Assembly (NCBI RefSeq): GCF_023283885.1
Contig: NZ_JAKILA010000008.1
Coordinates: forward strand, 103,390-167,389
Source: Shewanella basaltis
Lineage (GTDB): Bacteria; Pseudomonadota; Gammaproteobacteria; Enterobacterales; Shewanellaceae
Direction of reading: 5' to 3'
Length of the DNA: 64,000 nucleotides
Shown: positions 37,425 to 46,932 of the stretch, piece by piece
Layout: the number at the start of each line of letters is the position of its first letter
How positions within the stretch are numbered: position 1 is the first letter of the stretch
Made by a program: the position numbers and the translations under genes
The notes under the pieces: generated by a model
Database searches by the model: none
Told to the model about the DNA's origin: nothing
Seen by the model: only the letters and a program-made list of their open reading frames with translations

Positions 37425-37501
37425 TGGTCGGTATGAGAGGATTCGAACCTCCGACCCCTGACACCCCATGACAGTGCGCTACCGGGCTGCGCTACATACC
37501 G
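37425..37501 (-). tRNA. tRNA-Pro (anticodon GGG)
   Basis: Read on the minus strand, a 77-base cloverleaf: acceptor stem CGGTATG / CATACCG, D arm TAGCGCAGCCCGGTAGCGCA, anticodon loop ATGGGGT (anticodon GGG), variable loop, T arm with GGTTCGAATCC, discriminator A and encoded CCA. It closely resembles E. coli proL. It stands alone, with no integrase next to it. Confidence 0.95.
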
Positions 37502-37713
37502 AATTAGAACGTTTAAACAGCATCACTTAGCGAGTAATAACACGTGGGGTAACTAAGTGGACCTGCACTTTATCAACAGTATTTAATCTGTGCAAGCGCT
37601 TAGTTAAGTGTAATTTGTCGATTGGCTATAAACTGCCCAGTTGTGGCTGTTGTCTCTATTATCACGATAATTCTGGCTAAAACATTGATGCTAAAATAAT
37701 GTGTTGAGCGTCA

Positions 37714-39504
37714 CTATTGATTATAAAGCCTGCGGCCTTCGCGCATCACTTGGATCAATTCAGGCGCGCTCATTTTTTTGTCTAAACGTTTAGTGTAGTT
37801 AACATCATAAATACGGTATTTACCAAAGCGATCAAGTACTGTGATCTCAGACTTTTGATAAATCGCAAAACGACGGCTGTCACCTATGTATACCCAGGTT
37901 TCATTGTTTGGTTCTAATAAGCTACGGCCTGCGCTGTAGTCGGAACTAGGGTTAGTGCACCCTAATACATGGCTGAGTATGGTTGGTGCGATACCATAAT
38001 GGCTGGTGCGGTAATTCACTTTATTGCCATAGGTATCTGGCCAATGAATAATTAAAGGCACATTCACATTACCTGGTGATAGGTCGTTGCGGGCATCGCT
38101 GCTGTTACTGGTAAATACTTGACCATAAGTACCGGTAATGATCACCACAGTGTTGTCGTCTACAGTATTGAGCAAGCGAGACAGTTGCTGATCGACAAAG
38201 TTAAGCGATTGACGATATTGGTTAAATAATACTTTTTGTGCAGGCTTTAACTCCATTTTAGGTTTAATGGTTTGTACTCCTAGAAAACCAATGGGCGTGT
38301 CGTAGTCTTTTGGTGCAGTGAGGTTAACTAAAGCAAACCAAGGTTGATTTTGATTTGCTTGCCAGGTGGTGATGGCATTGATGGTATTGATGTCAGCATC
38401 TGCACTGCCGTTAGCACCTTCGCTGATGTGTACTTGCATTCCTTTGAACATAGCACTTTGGGTGATGTCATTACTCACGGCAGGCGCAAAAAAAGCTTGC
38501 TGATAACCTTGTTCGGTAAAGATGTTGGTTAGCACTGGGCTGGTTACGGCAAATTCTTTACGATCGCTGTAATTGCCTTGTAAGCCATACATTAGGGTAA
38601 ACATACTGGTGTCGAAATCGGTTCCGCCACTGAAGTGTTTCATAAAACGTTGATTATTATTACGGTACTGACTCAAAAACGGCATGGTATCGTTATCGAC
38701 CATGTCGGCACGTAAACTGTCAATACTGATGACTAGCACGTTTTGTTGAGTGTCGGCATGACATTGCATTGGGTTAATTGGGTAGCTGAGTTTGCGGGAT
38801 TTTTCACTTCTCGCCTCGGACGTTTGTAAGCTGCTATCGATGCCGTGGCTTTCCATAAACGAGCGCGCTGTCGCAGGATACGAGACAGGGTAAGCATCGT
38901 CAAAGCGGGTGACTTCTGTCATATTGGTGGCATCGGCCCAAATGTGGAATAAATGGCTGCTAACAAAACAAGCGCCTACAAAAAGCACCACTCGGTTGCC
39001 CCATTGTTTTTTTTGTAGCCTGTCGATACGTTTCCACAAAAAGTTTGCTGCGGTTAATTCAACTAATACAATGACAATAGGGGTAATGATGTAAGAGGTG
39101 CTGTGCAGTAATGCGTTGAGGTCTTGCCAAGCTAAATCGAATGCGAATGGACTTAAGTGGATACCATAGTCGTCATAAATGACGGTGTCATACAATAGCG
39201 TATAGAGCCCTAAAGATGCGATAAAGGCGGCAAATCCGCGTAAAATTTTAGAGTAGGGCAGTAATAAGGTAATTGGGAAAATAAATAATAAGTACCCGAT
39301 AAAGGCCAAAAACGTAAAATGGCCAATAGTACTTATGGTGAGATAAGCCCAACCTATAACGGTTTCTGGATAGCCCACACTGCCAATATATCGAGCGCCA
39401 ATTAGCATCGCTAATATGCCATTAAAGAAGGCAAACCAGTGACCCCAATTAACTAAACGCGACACGTTATCGCGTGTCATTTGTTGCTTTTTGCGCTCGA
39501 TCAT
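37714..39504 (-). CDS. yejM: YejM/PbgA family inner-membrane protein with sulfatase-like domain
   Basis: A 596-residue protein with five N-terminal helices (about residues 20-190, starting VSRLVNWGHWFAFFNGILAMLIGARY, the DUF3413 mark) and a periplasmic sulfatase/alkaline-phosphatase fold (about 250-590, VLVISIDSLRADMVDNDTMP). In E. coli YejM (PbgA/LapC) controls lipopolysaccharide synthesis by restraining LapB-FtsH turnover of LpxC; the hydrolase site is not thought to work as a sulfatase. Here the usual nucleophile position in SIDSLR is Ser. It lies next to yejL, as in enterobacteria. Confidence 0.9.
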   Translation of the reverse strand: MIERKKQQMTRDNVSRLVNWGHWFAFFNGILAMLIGARYIGSVGYPETVIGWAYLTISTIGHFTFLAFIGYLLFIFPITLLLPYSKILRGFAAFIASLGLYTLLYDTVIYDDYGIHLSPFAFDLAWQDLNALLHSTSYIITPIVIVLVELTAANFLWKRIDRLQKKQWGNRVVLFVGACFVSSHLFHIWADATNMTEVTRFDDAYPVSYPATARSFMESHGIDSSLQTSEARSEKSRKLSYPINPMQCHADTQQNVLVISIDSLRADMVDNDTMPFLSQYRNNNQRFMKHFSGGTDFDTSMFTLMYGLQGNYSDRKEFAVTSPVLTNIFTEQGYQQAFFAPAVSNDITQSAMFKGMQVHISEGANGSADADINTINAITTWQANQNQPWFALVNLTAPKDYDTPIGFLGVQTIKPKMELKPAQKVLFNQYRQSLNFVDQQLSRLLNTVDDNTVVIITGTYGQVFTSNSSDARNDLSPGNVNVPLIIHWPDTYGNKVNYRTSHYGIAPTILSHVLGCTNPSSDYSAGRSLLEPNNETWVYIGDSRRFAIYQKSEITVLDRFGKYRIYDVNYTKRLDKKMSAPELIQVMREGRRLYNQ

Positions 39505-39586
39505 CTTAACTCGTATTCCTACGTTATTATCACAAACTAATCCAGTGTAACTGATTGTTAGCGTTAGTGATAAATTTTATTTTCGA

Positions 39587-39799
39587 TTACTTAATCGACT
39601 GGGTTAACGCTTTCGCAAATTGCTCTGCCACTTTTTGGCGTGACTCATTAGGCACTTTTTTCTCGAGCAAATGAGTGACACAGTTACCGAGTACCATCAG
39701 GCTTAAATCGGTAGGTGCTTGGTGCTTTGCAAGGGTAGCAAGCAGCTCGCTGATAAGTGCTTCAACTTGGGTGTTGGTGTATTTAGATTGAATTGCCAT
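39587..39799 (-). CDS. yejL: YejL family (DUF1414) small protein
   Basis: A 70-residue helical protein beginning MAIQSKYTNTQVEALISELL, with the family's NCVTHLLEKKVP stretch. Function unknown. It lies immediately ahead of yejM on the same strand (82 bases) and divergent from yejK, reproducing the E. coli yejK-yejL-yejM neighbourhood. Confidence 0.9.
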   Translation of the reverse strand: MAIQSKYTNTQVEALISELLATLAKHQAPTDLSLMVLGNCVTHLLEKKVPNESRQKVAEQFAKALTQSIK

Positions 39800-39982
39800 A
39801 GTCAGAAAACTTCAATAAATAATGAATTAGCTGCATATAATAACGGATTTGGCAGCTAATCGCCTCAAGTTTTATTGAAGCAAGGTTAGGAATATCACAA
39901 ACCCTTGTTCGATTTATACTGTGGGTCTGATATCATTCTTTTTTACATTATCATCTGTGACAGACTAGGGTTAATACGGTTT

Positions 39983-41011
39983 ATGGGCATTAGCATCGAA
40001 CAGGCAATTATTCACGAAATTTCTCAGGACGGTCAGGGGCAAATGCGCTGTCGTTTACGCCCGCAACCTTTGTTAAACACTGGTGCTGTGGAAACCATGC
40101 TAGAAGAGCTACACCAGACTTACTCAAGTAAAGCTGGCAAGGGGTTTGGTTTTTTTGGTACTCATGGTGACGATGGTGAAGCAAATGATGAATTTGCCAA
40201 TGCGCTAACCAGCTATAGAAGTGGCGATTTAGGTTTTGTTGAGTTTAGTGGCAAAGCCAGTCAATTGTTACAGCAAGAGCTTGCAAAGTACGATTTTAGT
40301 CAAGGCGGTTTTTTGTTAATGTCGTGCTATACCAGCATGACCAGTGATTATCTGTTTGTTGCGCTATTAAGTGCAAAATCGTCGATGACGGTGTTAGATG
40401 ATATGGAGTTATCGCAGAATAATCATTTAGATCTCAGTAATATTCAGTTAGCGGCACGCATTGATTTAACCGAATGGCAAGCGGATAAAACCTCTCGTAA
40501 ATACATTTCATTTATTCGTGGTCGCGCAGGAAGAAAAGTAGCCGATTTCTTTTTAGATTTTATGGGATGCGTTGAAGGTGTAAACACTAAAGCGCAAAAT
40601 AAAACCCTAATTCATGCCGTTGAAGATTTTGTGTCAAGCAGTGAGCTGACTAAAGACGAACGTCAGCAATGTCGTAATAAAGTGTTTGAGTATTGCTCGG
40701 AACGTGCTGACTCGGGAGACGTCATTGAAGTAAAAGATTTGGCCGATGAATTAGCAGATTCTGGCATGGATTCATTTTATGATTTTGCTTGTGGTGGCAA
40801 TTATGAACTCGATGAAGAGTTTCCTGCAGATAAAGCCAGCTTGCGTAGCTTAAAAAAGTTTTCTGGCACGGGTGGTGGGGTCACGTTAAGTTTTGATGGT
40901 GGCCACCTAGGTGAACGTGTTATTTACGACCCAGTGTCGGATACCATTTTGATAAAAGGCGTACCCGCTAATTTAAAGGATCAGCTCGATAGACGCTTAA
41001 AAGGCGAGTGA
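39983..41011 (+). CDS. yejK: Nucleoid-associated protein YejK (NdpA)
   Basis: A 342-residue DNA-associated protein of the 37-kDa nucleoid-associated family. The start at 39983 ([14 protein letters not shown]) is chosen because family members begin this way; 26 upstream in-frame residues are hydrophobic and unsupported. Visible marks are [43 protein letters not shown] and the C-terminal [21 protein letters not shown]. It is divergent from yejL-yejM and closed by a terminator at 41040-41063. Its role in nucleoid organisation is known only in outline. Confidence 0.92.
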   Translation: MGISIEQAIIHEISQDGQGQMRCRLRPQPLLNTGAVETMLEELHQTYSSKAGKGFGFFGTHGDDGEANDEFANALTSYRSGDLGFVEFSGKASQLLQQELAKYDFSQGGFLLMSCYTSMTSDYLFVALLSAKSSMTVLDDMELSQNNHLDLSNIQLAARIDLTEWQADKTSRKYISFIRGRAGRKVADFFLDFMGCVEGVNTKAQNKTLIHAVEDFVSSSELTKDERQQCRNKVFEYCSERADSGDVIEVKDLADELADSGMDSFYDFACGGNYELDEEFPADKASLRSLKKFSGTGGGVTLSFDGGHLGERVIYDPVSDTILIKGVPANLKDQLDRRLKGE

Positions 41012-41039
41012 TCATTCACGCGAGTGCGAATTGTCTATT

Positions 41040-41063
41040 AGCGTCCATTTGGGGCGCTTTTTA
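41040..41063 (+). terminator. Terminator of yejK
   Basis: A seven-pair stem (AGCGTCC / GGGCGCT with one T-G pair) is followed by TTTTATA. It lies 28 bases after the stop codon. Confidence 0.75.
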
Positions 41064-41215
41064 TATTGACCGATTGAATTAACGTCACAACTGGTACGAC
41101 GTTAAGCATGTGATGGTTTTTTGCTTTTCATTACACAGTAGATGAGTAAACTAGCGCCAAATTTAGCGTGTTTTTTTGTTATGTCTTGACGGCGTTAATA
41201 TTCTTAGGGGGAGCG

Positions 41216-42163
41216 ATGATCACAGCATATGTTTATAAAAATAAACAACTGGTTACCACTGAGTTAAAAGTCGGTGACAACGTACCCGAATCAACTCTGT
41301 GGTTAGATTTATTAAAACCGGACGATAACGAACGTGATTGGCTCAGTTCTTTTTCAGCAGAGGAAGTACCCGACGAAGAAGATATAAAAGAAATTGAAGC
41401 TTCGGCACGTTTTTATCAAAACCAAGATGGTTTACACATTAACTCTTTGTTTCCGCAACGTGTTAGTTCTGATGTGCGTGCGGTAAACGTGTCTTTTAAC
41501 TTGCGTAAAGATTTTTTGCTCACCATACGCGAAGAAGATGTCGGCTTGATCCGCTTGTTACGTAATTATTTACGCTTGGGTCGTTTAGATATCACGACAC
41601 CTCAGGGGTTATTGTTAGAGTTATTTAATTTAAAAGTGGATTATTTATCCGACTTAATCGAAGACGTATACAGCGTGCTCGAAAACGTAGGTGAGCAAGT
41701 GTTTAATGATGATGAGCTTGATGATGTGTTTAAGCTTATTACCTTACAAGAAGATTCCAATGGTAAAATTCGCTTAAGTTTGCTCGATACTCAACGCTCG
41801 TTACGCTACATGCAACGCTATTACCGTGAAAGCTTGTCCGATGAGAACTTAAAATCCATTCGTGAAATGTTGTCAGACATTGAATCATTAATGCCTCATA
41901 GCCAGTTTATTTTCGATAAGTTACAGTTTTTACTCGATGCGGCAATGGGATTTAGTGGTTTGCAACAAAACAAGATTATTAAGATATTTTCGGTATCGGC
42001 GGTGGTATTTTTACCCCCAACGTTAATCGCCAGTAGTTATGGGATGAACTTTCATATTATGCCAGAACTTGATTGGCGCTTTGGTTATCCAATGGCCGTT
42101 GCGTTAATGCTAGCCAGTGCAGCAGGCACCTACTTTTTCTTTAAACGTAAAGGTTGGCTGTAA
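41216..42163 (+). CDS. CorA family divalent metal ion channel/transporter
   Basis: A 315-residue protein of the CorA superfamily. A large cytoplasmic N-terminal domain (about 1-250) is followed by two C-terminal membrane helices, with the pore motif YGMNFHIMP (G276-M277-N278) between them. The GMN motif marks Mg2+ (also Co2+ or Ni2+) conduction. The short protein ends FFFKRKGWL as CorA proteins do. AGGGGGAG lies just before the ATG at 41216; the longer frame from 41168 is rejected for that reason. It could be a second CorA homologue rather than the housekeeping one. Confidence 0.9.
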   Translation: MITAYVYKNKQLVTTELKVGDNVPESTLWLDLLKPDDNERDWLSSFSAEEVPDEEDIKEIEASARFYQNQDGLHINSLFPQRVSSDVRAVNVSFNLRKDFLLTIREEDVGLIRLLRNYLRLGRLDITTPQGLLLELFNLKVDYLSDLIEDVYSVLENVGEQVFNDDELDDVFKLITLQEDSNGKIRLSLLDTQRSLRYMQRYYRESLSDENLKSIREMLSDIESLMPHSQFIFDKLQFLLDAAMGFSGLQQNKIIKIFSVSAVVFLPPTLIASSYGMNFHIMPELDWRFGYPMAVALMLASAAGTYFFFKRKGWL

Positions 42164-42233
42164 TCATTTTTAGTGTGTAAATTTTTTTGCCTGCTGGTGG
42201 GTGACTGTGAGTATCACCTAAGATTGCTACCAT

Positions 42234-42264
42234 AAAGCCATCTGCTAATAACAGATGGCTTTTT
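42234..42264 (+). terminator. Terminator of the CorA-family gene
   Basis: A perfect ten-pair stem (AAGCCATCTG / CAGATGGCTT, loop CTAATAA) is followed by TTT. It lies about 70 bases after the stop codon. Confidence 0.88.
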
Positions 42265-42319
42265 ATTGCGAGAGTGTATCGATATTCTTATGGAGCTGCT
42301 AAACACTTGAGCATGTTTA

Positions 42320-42472
42320 ATACCATTGTGCATTAATAAGTGACCACTGTGAATGCGTCCAGCTGTTTTTGATTAAGGCGTCGCTATGCAGTAATGGTTG
42401 TTCCCTTTCAAATAGCGAGAACGCAAAGCAAAAGCGGCTGGGGCATTCCTTTGTGGCGAGTTTTAAAAGGGC
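42320..42472 (-). mobile_element. Truncated family B element
   Basis: The sequence begins with the family B end (ATACCATTGTGC) and follows the complete copy at 47645-47908 in opposite orientation for about 153 bases. It then stops abruptly after TTTTAAAAGGGC, eight bases before the HD-GYP stop codon. It contains the shared 19-base motif at 42391-42409. The missing half includes the other terminal repeat, so it cannot move on its own. Confidence 0.82.
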
Positions 42473-42480
42473 GTCAAAGG

Positions 42481-43731
42481 TTAATTTGAGCCAATACCAA
42501 AACTAATTTTATCTCGGGGATTGAGGTAATCATGAATGATTTTAGGCAGTGCTGCGGAAGGCAAACTGCGTACGACACTCATGTTGTGATGTTCTAAATT
42601 AATGATAGGAGCTTGTTCTTTTGGCACAAGTTGATCATATACAACAATGTTAGGAAACAACAATTGCTGTAAATTCACTGACATCACCATTGCAAACTGT
42701 CCACTGGATAGTTCGACAATACTGCCCGGTGGGTATATCCCCAACATTTTTATCAGTTTACCGACAAATTCTGTATTGAGTTTTTTATTATAATTTTTGT
42801 ACAGTAATCCTAATGCAACGCTTGGGGGTTTTCCTTTTATTTGATTGGTGCCATTGCATAAATTGTCATATTCGTTCACTACGGCTATAAGTTGCGAGAG
42901 TTTATCAAGTTTGTCTGCTTTGAGCCCTTGAGGGTAGCCGCTGCCATCTAGATATTCGTGATGGTTGGCGATTAAAGGTTTAGCTTCTTCTGGGAAGCTG
43001 TCTGCTAGTTTTAAGAAGTTGATACTCATTAATGGGTGTTGCTTGATGAAGTTTTCTTCTGGCGTAGACAAGGGCGCTCGTTTATTTAAGATTGTACTGG
43101 GGACTTTGAGTTTACCTATGTCGTGAAATAATGCGCCAAGCCCAATGGTCTCGACTTCTTCTCTGCTCCAACCTAGCTCTTTGGCCATTAACATACACAG
43201 CATTGCCACGTTAAGGGAATGGTGATAAATGTGTTCATCGTTTTTGGCATCGCCCATGAGGTGCAAGGCTAAATTATCTGAGTGCAGTAACATATTGGTA
43301 ATGTTACTTATCAGATCTTTGGCTTCATTAACGGCATTAAGCGGCCGACTACTGACCTTTGAAACCATAGAACGCATCATGGCTACTGAACGCTCGAACT
43401 GTTGCTCTGTTTTTCTTAAATCGCGTTTTAGCTTTTTTTGCTCATCAATTTTTGCGCTTTTATCACTGAGCATTTGTGCTTTTAACGCATTGAGCTCTTC
43501 TTCTGTTGGTAGTGGTTGTGCGCTGTTGGCGCTGGTGACAGGTTCTACATCACTTTTATCAGGATCAAAAAAGACATCCTTGAGCCCTAAGCCTTTGATA
43601 AGCTCAATTTGAGCAGTATTTTTAATTTTAAAACTGCTGAACATAAATGGATGGTCTTTCCATGATATGGGCAAACGAATAAATGTGCCTACTTCAAGTT
43701 GTTCTACTGCGACTTTTTGATTCTTTTTCAT
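42481..43731 (-). CDS. HD-GYP domain protein with N-terminal DUF3391
   Basis: A 416-residue cytoplasmic protein. The DUF3391 domain (about 1-115, VAVEQLEVGTFIRLPISWKDHPFMF) is followed by a helical linker and the HD-GYP domain (about 160-330) with GLGALFHDIGKLKVPSTIL, QHPLMSINFL, NHHEYLDGSGYPQGLKADKL and AVVNEYDNLC. It probably degrades c-di-GMP. There is no receiver domain, so DUF3391 or another partner must control it. The gene is a single unit, divergent from the 2OG-oxygenase gene, and ends eight bases from a truncated repeat element. Confidence 0.88.
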   Translation of the reverse strand: MKKNQKVAVEQLEVGTFIRLPISWKDHPFMFSSFKIKNTAQIELIKGLGLKDVFFDPDKSDVEPVTSANSAQPLPTEEELNALKAQMLSDKSAKIDEQKKLKRDLRKTEQQFERSVAMMRSMVSKVSSRPLNAVNEAKDLISNITNMLLHSDNLALHLMGDAKNDEHIYHHSLNVAMLCMLMAKELGWSREEVETIGLGALFHDIGKLKVPSTILNKRAPLSTPEENFIKQHPLMSINFLKLADSFPEEAKPLIANHHEYLDGSGYPQGLKADKLDKLSQLIAVVNEYDNLCNGTNQIKGKPPSVALGLLYKNYNKKLNTEFVGKLIKMLGIYPPGSIVELSSGQFAMVMSVNLQQLLFPNIVVYDQLVPKEQAPIINLEHHNMSVVRSLPSAALPKIIHDYLNPRDKISFGIGSN

Positions 43732-43845
43732 AAGTAAATGATAGTTACCTTGCGTAACAACTATCTATGTTGGCTTTAGGCTTTACAGGAGCTTTGCTGA
43801 CGTGGCAGCATAATACTATAAATAGACAAATAATAGTTATCTCCT

Positions 43846-44541
43846 ATGGATTTTATTGAAGTGTATCCCAATGCAATCAGTGATGATTTGTGTGACCGCT
43901 TAATTGCAGCGTTTAATGGCCACCCTAATGTTGTGCCAGGGCAGACTGGTTTTGGTGTGGATGCGGCTAAAAAGCGCAGCCGTGATTTAATGTTAGATGC
44001 TTTTCCAGATTTAGCAGACTTAAAAAATGAGCTTTTGACTGCCACCTTTCACCATATTAGTGCTTATTTTAGCCAATACTCTTTAGCATTGATGGGGGCA
44101 GTGTCGATACAGGTGACTGATGAAGAAGGCAAACCTCAAACCTTAACCCCAGATAATTTTGACGCGTTAGGTAAACCAAGAGCCAGTACCTTAACCAAGT
44201 ATTTATATCGCAGTGGCACGATTAATATTCAGCATTATCAGAAAGGTGTTGGGGGATATCCGCATTGGCATTCTGAACAATTTCCGCAAAATGGTCACAA
44301 TGAGGCATTGCACAGAGTTGTGTTATATATGTTTTATTTAAATGATGTCGAAGCGGGCGGCGAGACTGAGTTTTATTACCAGCAACGTAAAATAAGCCCT
44401 AAAAAAGGCACCATGGTGATTGCACCTGCTGGTTTCACCCATAGCCACAGAGGCAATGTGCCATTAAGCAACGATAAATATATTGCGACGTCGTGGGCAA
44501 TGTTCAATCGTGCCGAACAATTGTATGCCCCGTTAAGTTAA
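43846..44541 (+). CDS. 2-oxoglutarate/Fe(II)-dependent oxygenase (prolyl 4-hydroxylase-like)
   Basis: A 231-residue protein with the double-stranded beta-helix marks of 2OG oxygenases. The iron motif is GYPHWHSEQF (HxE), the core is LHRVVLYMFYLNDVEAGGETEFYYQQ, and the second metal His and 2OG-binding Arg-type stretch is APAGFTHSHRGN. The core resembles P4Hc-type hydroxylases. Its target is unknown. The stop codon at 44539-44541 is shared with the first bases of a family C element (44540), whose insertion left the codon intact. It is convergent with the PhoQ-like kinase. Confidence 0.85.
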   Translation: MDFIEVYPNAISDDLCDRLIAAFNGHPNVVPGQTGFGVDAAKKRSRDLMLDAFPDLADLKNELLTATFHHISAYFSQYSLALMGAVSIQVTDEEGKPQTLTPDNFDALGKPRASTLTKYLYRSGTINIQHYQKGVGGYPHWHSEQFPQNGHNEALHRVVLYMFYLNDVEAGGETEFYYQQRKISPKKGTMVIAPAGFTHSHRGNVPLSNDKYIATSWAMFNRAEQLYAPLS

Positions 44542-44735
44542 CCTGAGCTCGGGATAATAAATGCCTTTCAAACAGTCCTTTGCCCTGCTCACTGCGTTGA
44601 ATTGACTTACAATAGGCTAGCTATTGACGCGTCAATTCGCCTTGTTAGCAGAACAAATGACAAGCTTGAAAGTGAGAATGGGTAACATGTTGATGTTAAA
44701 TAGTATAAGTTCATCCCTTATCCCGAGCTCAGGTT
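44540..44735 (+). mobile_element. Non-coding inverted-repeat element, family C copy 2 (MITE-like)
   Basis: Exactly 196 bases with perfect 18-base terminal inverted repeats (AACCTGAGCTCGGGATAA). The flanking bases AAGTT at 44535-44539 and AAGTT at 44736-44740 form a clean 5-base target duplication. The element sits in the overlap of two convergent stop codons and has added its own first two bases to the left one. A perfect palindrome, ATTGACGCGTCAAT, lies inside. Confidence 0.95.
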
Positions 44736-44738
44736 AAG

Positions 44739-46094
44739 TTAAGTATTGTTAGAGATAGGAAACTCAATTATGAATGCAGCGCCACCCAAATTGCTGGTGT
44801 TAACGCTTAGTTTTCCTCCATAACTTGTGACTATCTCTTGGCAAACGGCCAAGCCAATCCCTTGCCCTGGTGACTGCGTGTCGGCGCGCATTCCCCGTTG
44901 GATAATTTTTTGCTTTTGGGTGTCATCAACGCCCTTGCCATCATCTTCTACGCACAGGCGATATAGGTTGTTGGTTTTTTGTATGCTCACGTTAACTTGA
45001 TTAACGCACAATCTAAATGCGTTTTCCATGAGGTTACCCAGCAGCTCCATCACATCGCCTTTACTTAATGGTAGCCTAATATCATCACTTATACTGTGGG
45101 TGAATTTAACCCCTTTGGGTTGATAAAGTTTGGCGAGCATTTGTGCCAGTGATTCAACAATTGGCATGACTTCTGTTTGTTGAAAATACAATCCTTGCTG
45201 ACCCAACATTGCACGTTTAAGTTGATATTGCACTAGATGATCCATATCGTGAATTTGTTCGAGAATTTTTTGATTCTGCTGTTGCATATTTAAGTGAGGA
45301 TCGTCACTTATGGCCAAGCTTGCGGCTAGGCGAGTTTTAAGACTGTGGGCAAGATCATTCATTGCATTTTGATAGCGAGTTTGGCGAGTATCAGCTTGAT
45401 CCATTAATTGATTGAGCGCAGTGGTAATTCCTTTAAGTTCTTCAGGATAGTCCTGAGATAAGCTGCTTTTATATCCACGCTGTAATTGTTGTAATTCTTG
45501 TTTTAATTGGCTTAGTGGTCTCATGCTCCAATATGCCGCACTAATTAGCATGATTAAGGCAATCGCTAATACAACAGCGAGCCTTAAATAGGTTAAGCGA
45601 TTAAATTGGCTCAGCTCTTTTTTTAGTTCACTGGCGTCTTGTAAAATCAACAGATGGTACATTTGAGATTCGACATCAATACTGAGCAAGTAGGCTAAAT
45701 AGTGTTGTGTTTGGTTAACGTTAAGATAAAAAGGCGGCAAATTGTCTTTAATGGCTGAGTATTGTTCACAGATTTGATTTAACTGCAGACTAATAGCGTA
45801 ATCTGAACGCCACAAGGTGTGATAAGCAGCGTCGCAGGTGGCCATAATATATTGTGTGTCTATGTCATCTGTTTCATGGGCTTGGGTTATTGGGATTAAA
45901 TTATTTTCGCGAAATTCAGCGGCAATAATAGGCAATTTTGCAATCAGCGAACTGGTTGTTTGGTTGTAACGCTGCTGAGCATGGAGCAAATTAATTAACC
46001 CCGCGAGCCCAAAACCGACAAGCGCAATAATACACAAGGAGGTAAAAAACATCCTGGTGAGTAAACGTTTTTTGGGTTGTAGAGTTAGTCGCAT
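44739..46094 (-). CDS. phoQ: PhoQ-like sensor histidine kinase
   Basis: A 451-residue inner-membrane kinase with two N-terminal helices (about 14-33 and 170-190) around a periplasmic sensor domain of about 135 residues. The sensor has an acidic patch (ETDDIDTQY). A HAMP-like region is followed by the dimerisation domain with phospho-acceptor His250 in DLAHSLKTRLAA, then HATPase with NLMENAFRLC and GQGIGLAVCQEIVTSYGG. E. coli PhoQ has HSLKTP; here the Pro is Arg255. It overlaps the response regulator gene by ten bases. The last codon lies one base beyond a family C element. Confidence 0.85.
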   Translation of the reverse strand: MRLTLQPKKRLLTRMFFTSLCIIALVGFGLAGLINLLHAQQRYNQTTSSLIAKLPIIAAEFRENNLIPITQAHETDDIDTQYIMATCDAAYHTLWRSDYAISLQLNQICEQYSAIKDNLPPFYLNVNQTQHYLAYLLSIDVESQMYHLLILQDASELKKELSQFNRLTYLRLAVVLAIALIMLISAAYWSMRPLSQLKQELQQLQRGYKSSLSQDYPEELKGITTALNQLMDQADTRQTRYQNAMNDLAHSLKTRLAASLAISDDPHLNMQQQNQKILEQIHDMDHLVQYQLKRAMLGQQGLYFQQTEVMPIVESLAQMLAKLYQPKGVKFTHSISDDIRLPLSKGDVMELLGNLMENAFRLCVNQVNVSIQKTNNLYRLCVEDDGKGVDDTQKQKIIQRGMRADTQSPGQGIGLAVCQEIVTSYGGKLSVNTSNLGGAAFIIEFPISNNT

Positions 46095-46759
46095 GGCTGA
46101 TTAAATTTATATCCCTGGCCGCGGATAGTAGTGATGGGATCTGTCATCCCACCTTGGCTGAGTTTTTTTCGTAGCCTGCTGATCATGACTTCAATCGTAT
46201 TGGGGTCGCCTTCTTTATCTGCATAAATGACATCGAGTAAACGTTGTTTTGCTACCACCTCATGACAATGACGCATTAAGTATTCTAATAGTTGGTATTC
46301 AAATGCCGTGATCTCTACTGGTTTTTGTTGCAGGCTGACTTGTTTGGCGGTTAAATCTAATTGTAAAGGTCCGCTGGTGATCACCGAACGGACAAAACCG
46401 CCACTTCGGCGCACAATGGCATCAAGTCTGGCAATGAGTTCTTCTTTTTGAAAAGGTTTCACTAAATAGTCGTCTGCACCAGCATTAAGTCCTTCGACCT
46501 TATCTTGCCAGGTTAACCGTGCGGTTAAAATAATGATAGGGGCTTTAACATTGGCATGACGCAGTGATTTGATGAGACTGATACCATCGTCATCAGGTAA
46601 CCCAAGGTCAATAATGGCAACATCGATGGGGTAATTTGTTGCCTGATAAAATCCTTCTTTAGCGGTTAAAGCCACTTGTACCTGGTTACCCGCATCGCTA
46701 AGTTGCACACTTAAGTGATGAGATAAAATAGGGTCATCTTCTATAATCAATATGCGCAT
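46085..46759 (-). CDS. phoP: PhoP-like OmpR family response regulator
   Basis: A 224-residue regulator with a receiver domain (Asp51 in VAIIDLGLPDDDGISLI, conserved Lys in DYLVKPFQKEEL) and a winged-helix DNA-binding domain (about 128-224, ITAFEYQLLEYLM, VMISRLRKKL, TTIRGQGYKF). DLGLPD-DG, ARLTWQDKVEGLNAGADDY and the C-terminus match PhoP closely. It is transcribed ahead of, and overlaps, the PhoQ-like kinase. Mg2+ or peptide sensing is inferred from the family only. Confidence 0.88.
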   Translation of the reverse strand: MRILIIEDDPILSHHLSVQLSDAGNQVQVALTAKEGFYQATNYPIDVAIIDLGLPDDDGISLIKSLRHANVKAPIIILTARLTWQDKVEGLNAGADDYLVKPFQKEELIARLDAIVRRSGGFVRSVITSGPLQLDLTAKQVSLQQKPVEITAFEYQLLEYLMRHCHEVVAKQRLLDVIYADKEGDPNTIEVMISRLRKKLSQGGMTDPITTIRGQGYKFNQPCD

Positions 46760-46932
46760 TTTTATCCTTAGCTAAAATGTGTGAAAGTGGCGAGCTCACA
46801 TTGATATGATTTGATCTGTTAGTCCTTGGGTATTTAGCATAATAAATATGACCCAGCTTATTTGTTTTGTCAGGTAAAACCTTGGTAATTTCGTAGTGTC
46901 ATTAACTTTCCAACTATGCTCTTGCGAGCCAA

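Noticed and set aside
37425..37501. tRNA-Pro as an integration site of a genomic island
   Set aside because: No integrase, no direct repeat of the tRNA end and no block of foreign genes are seen on either side.
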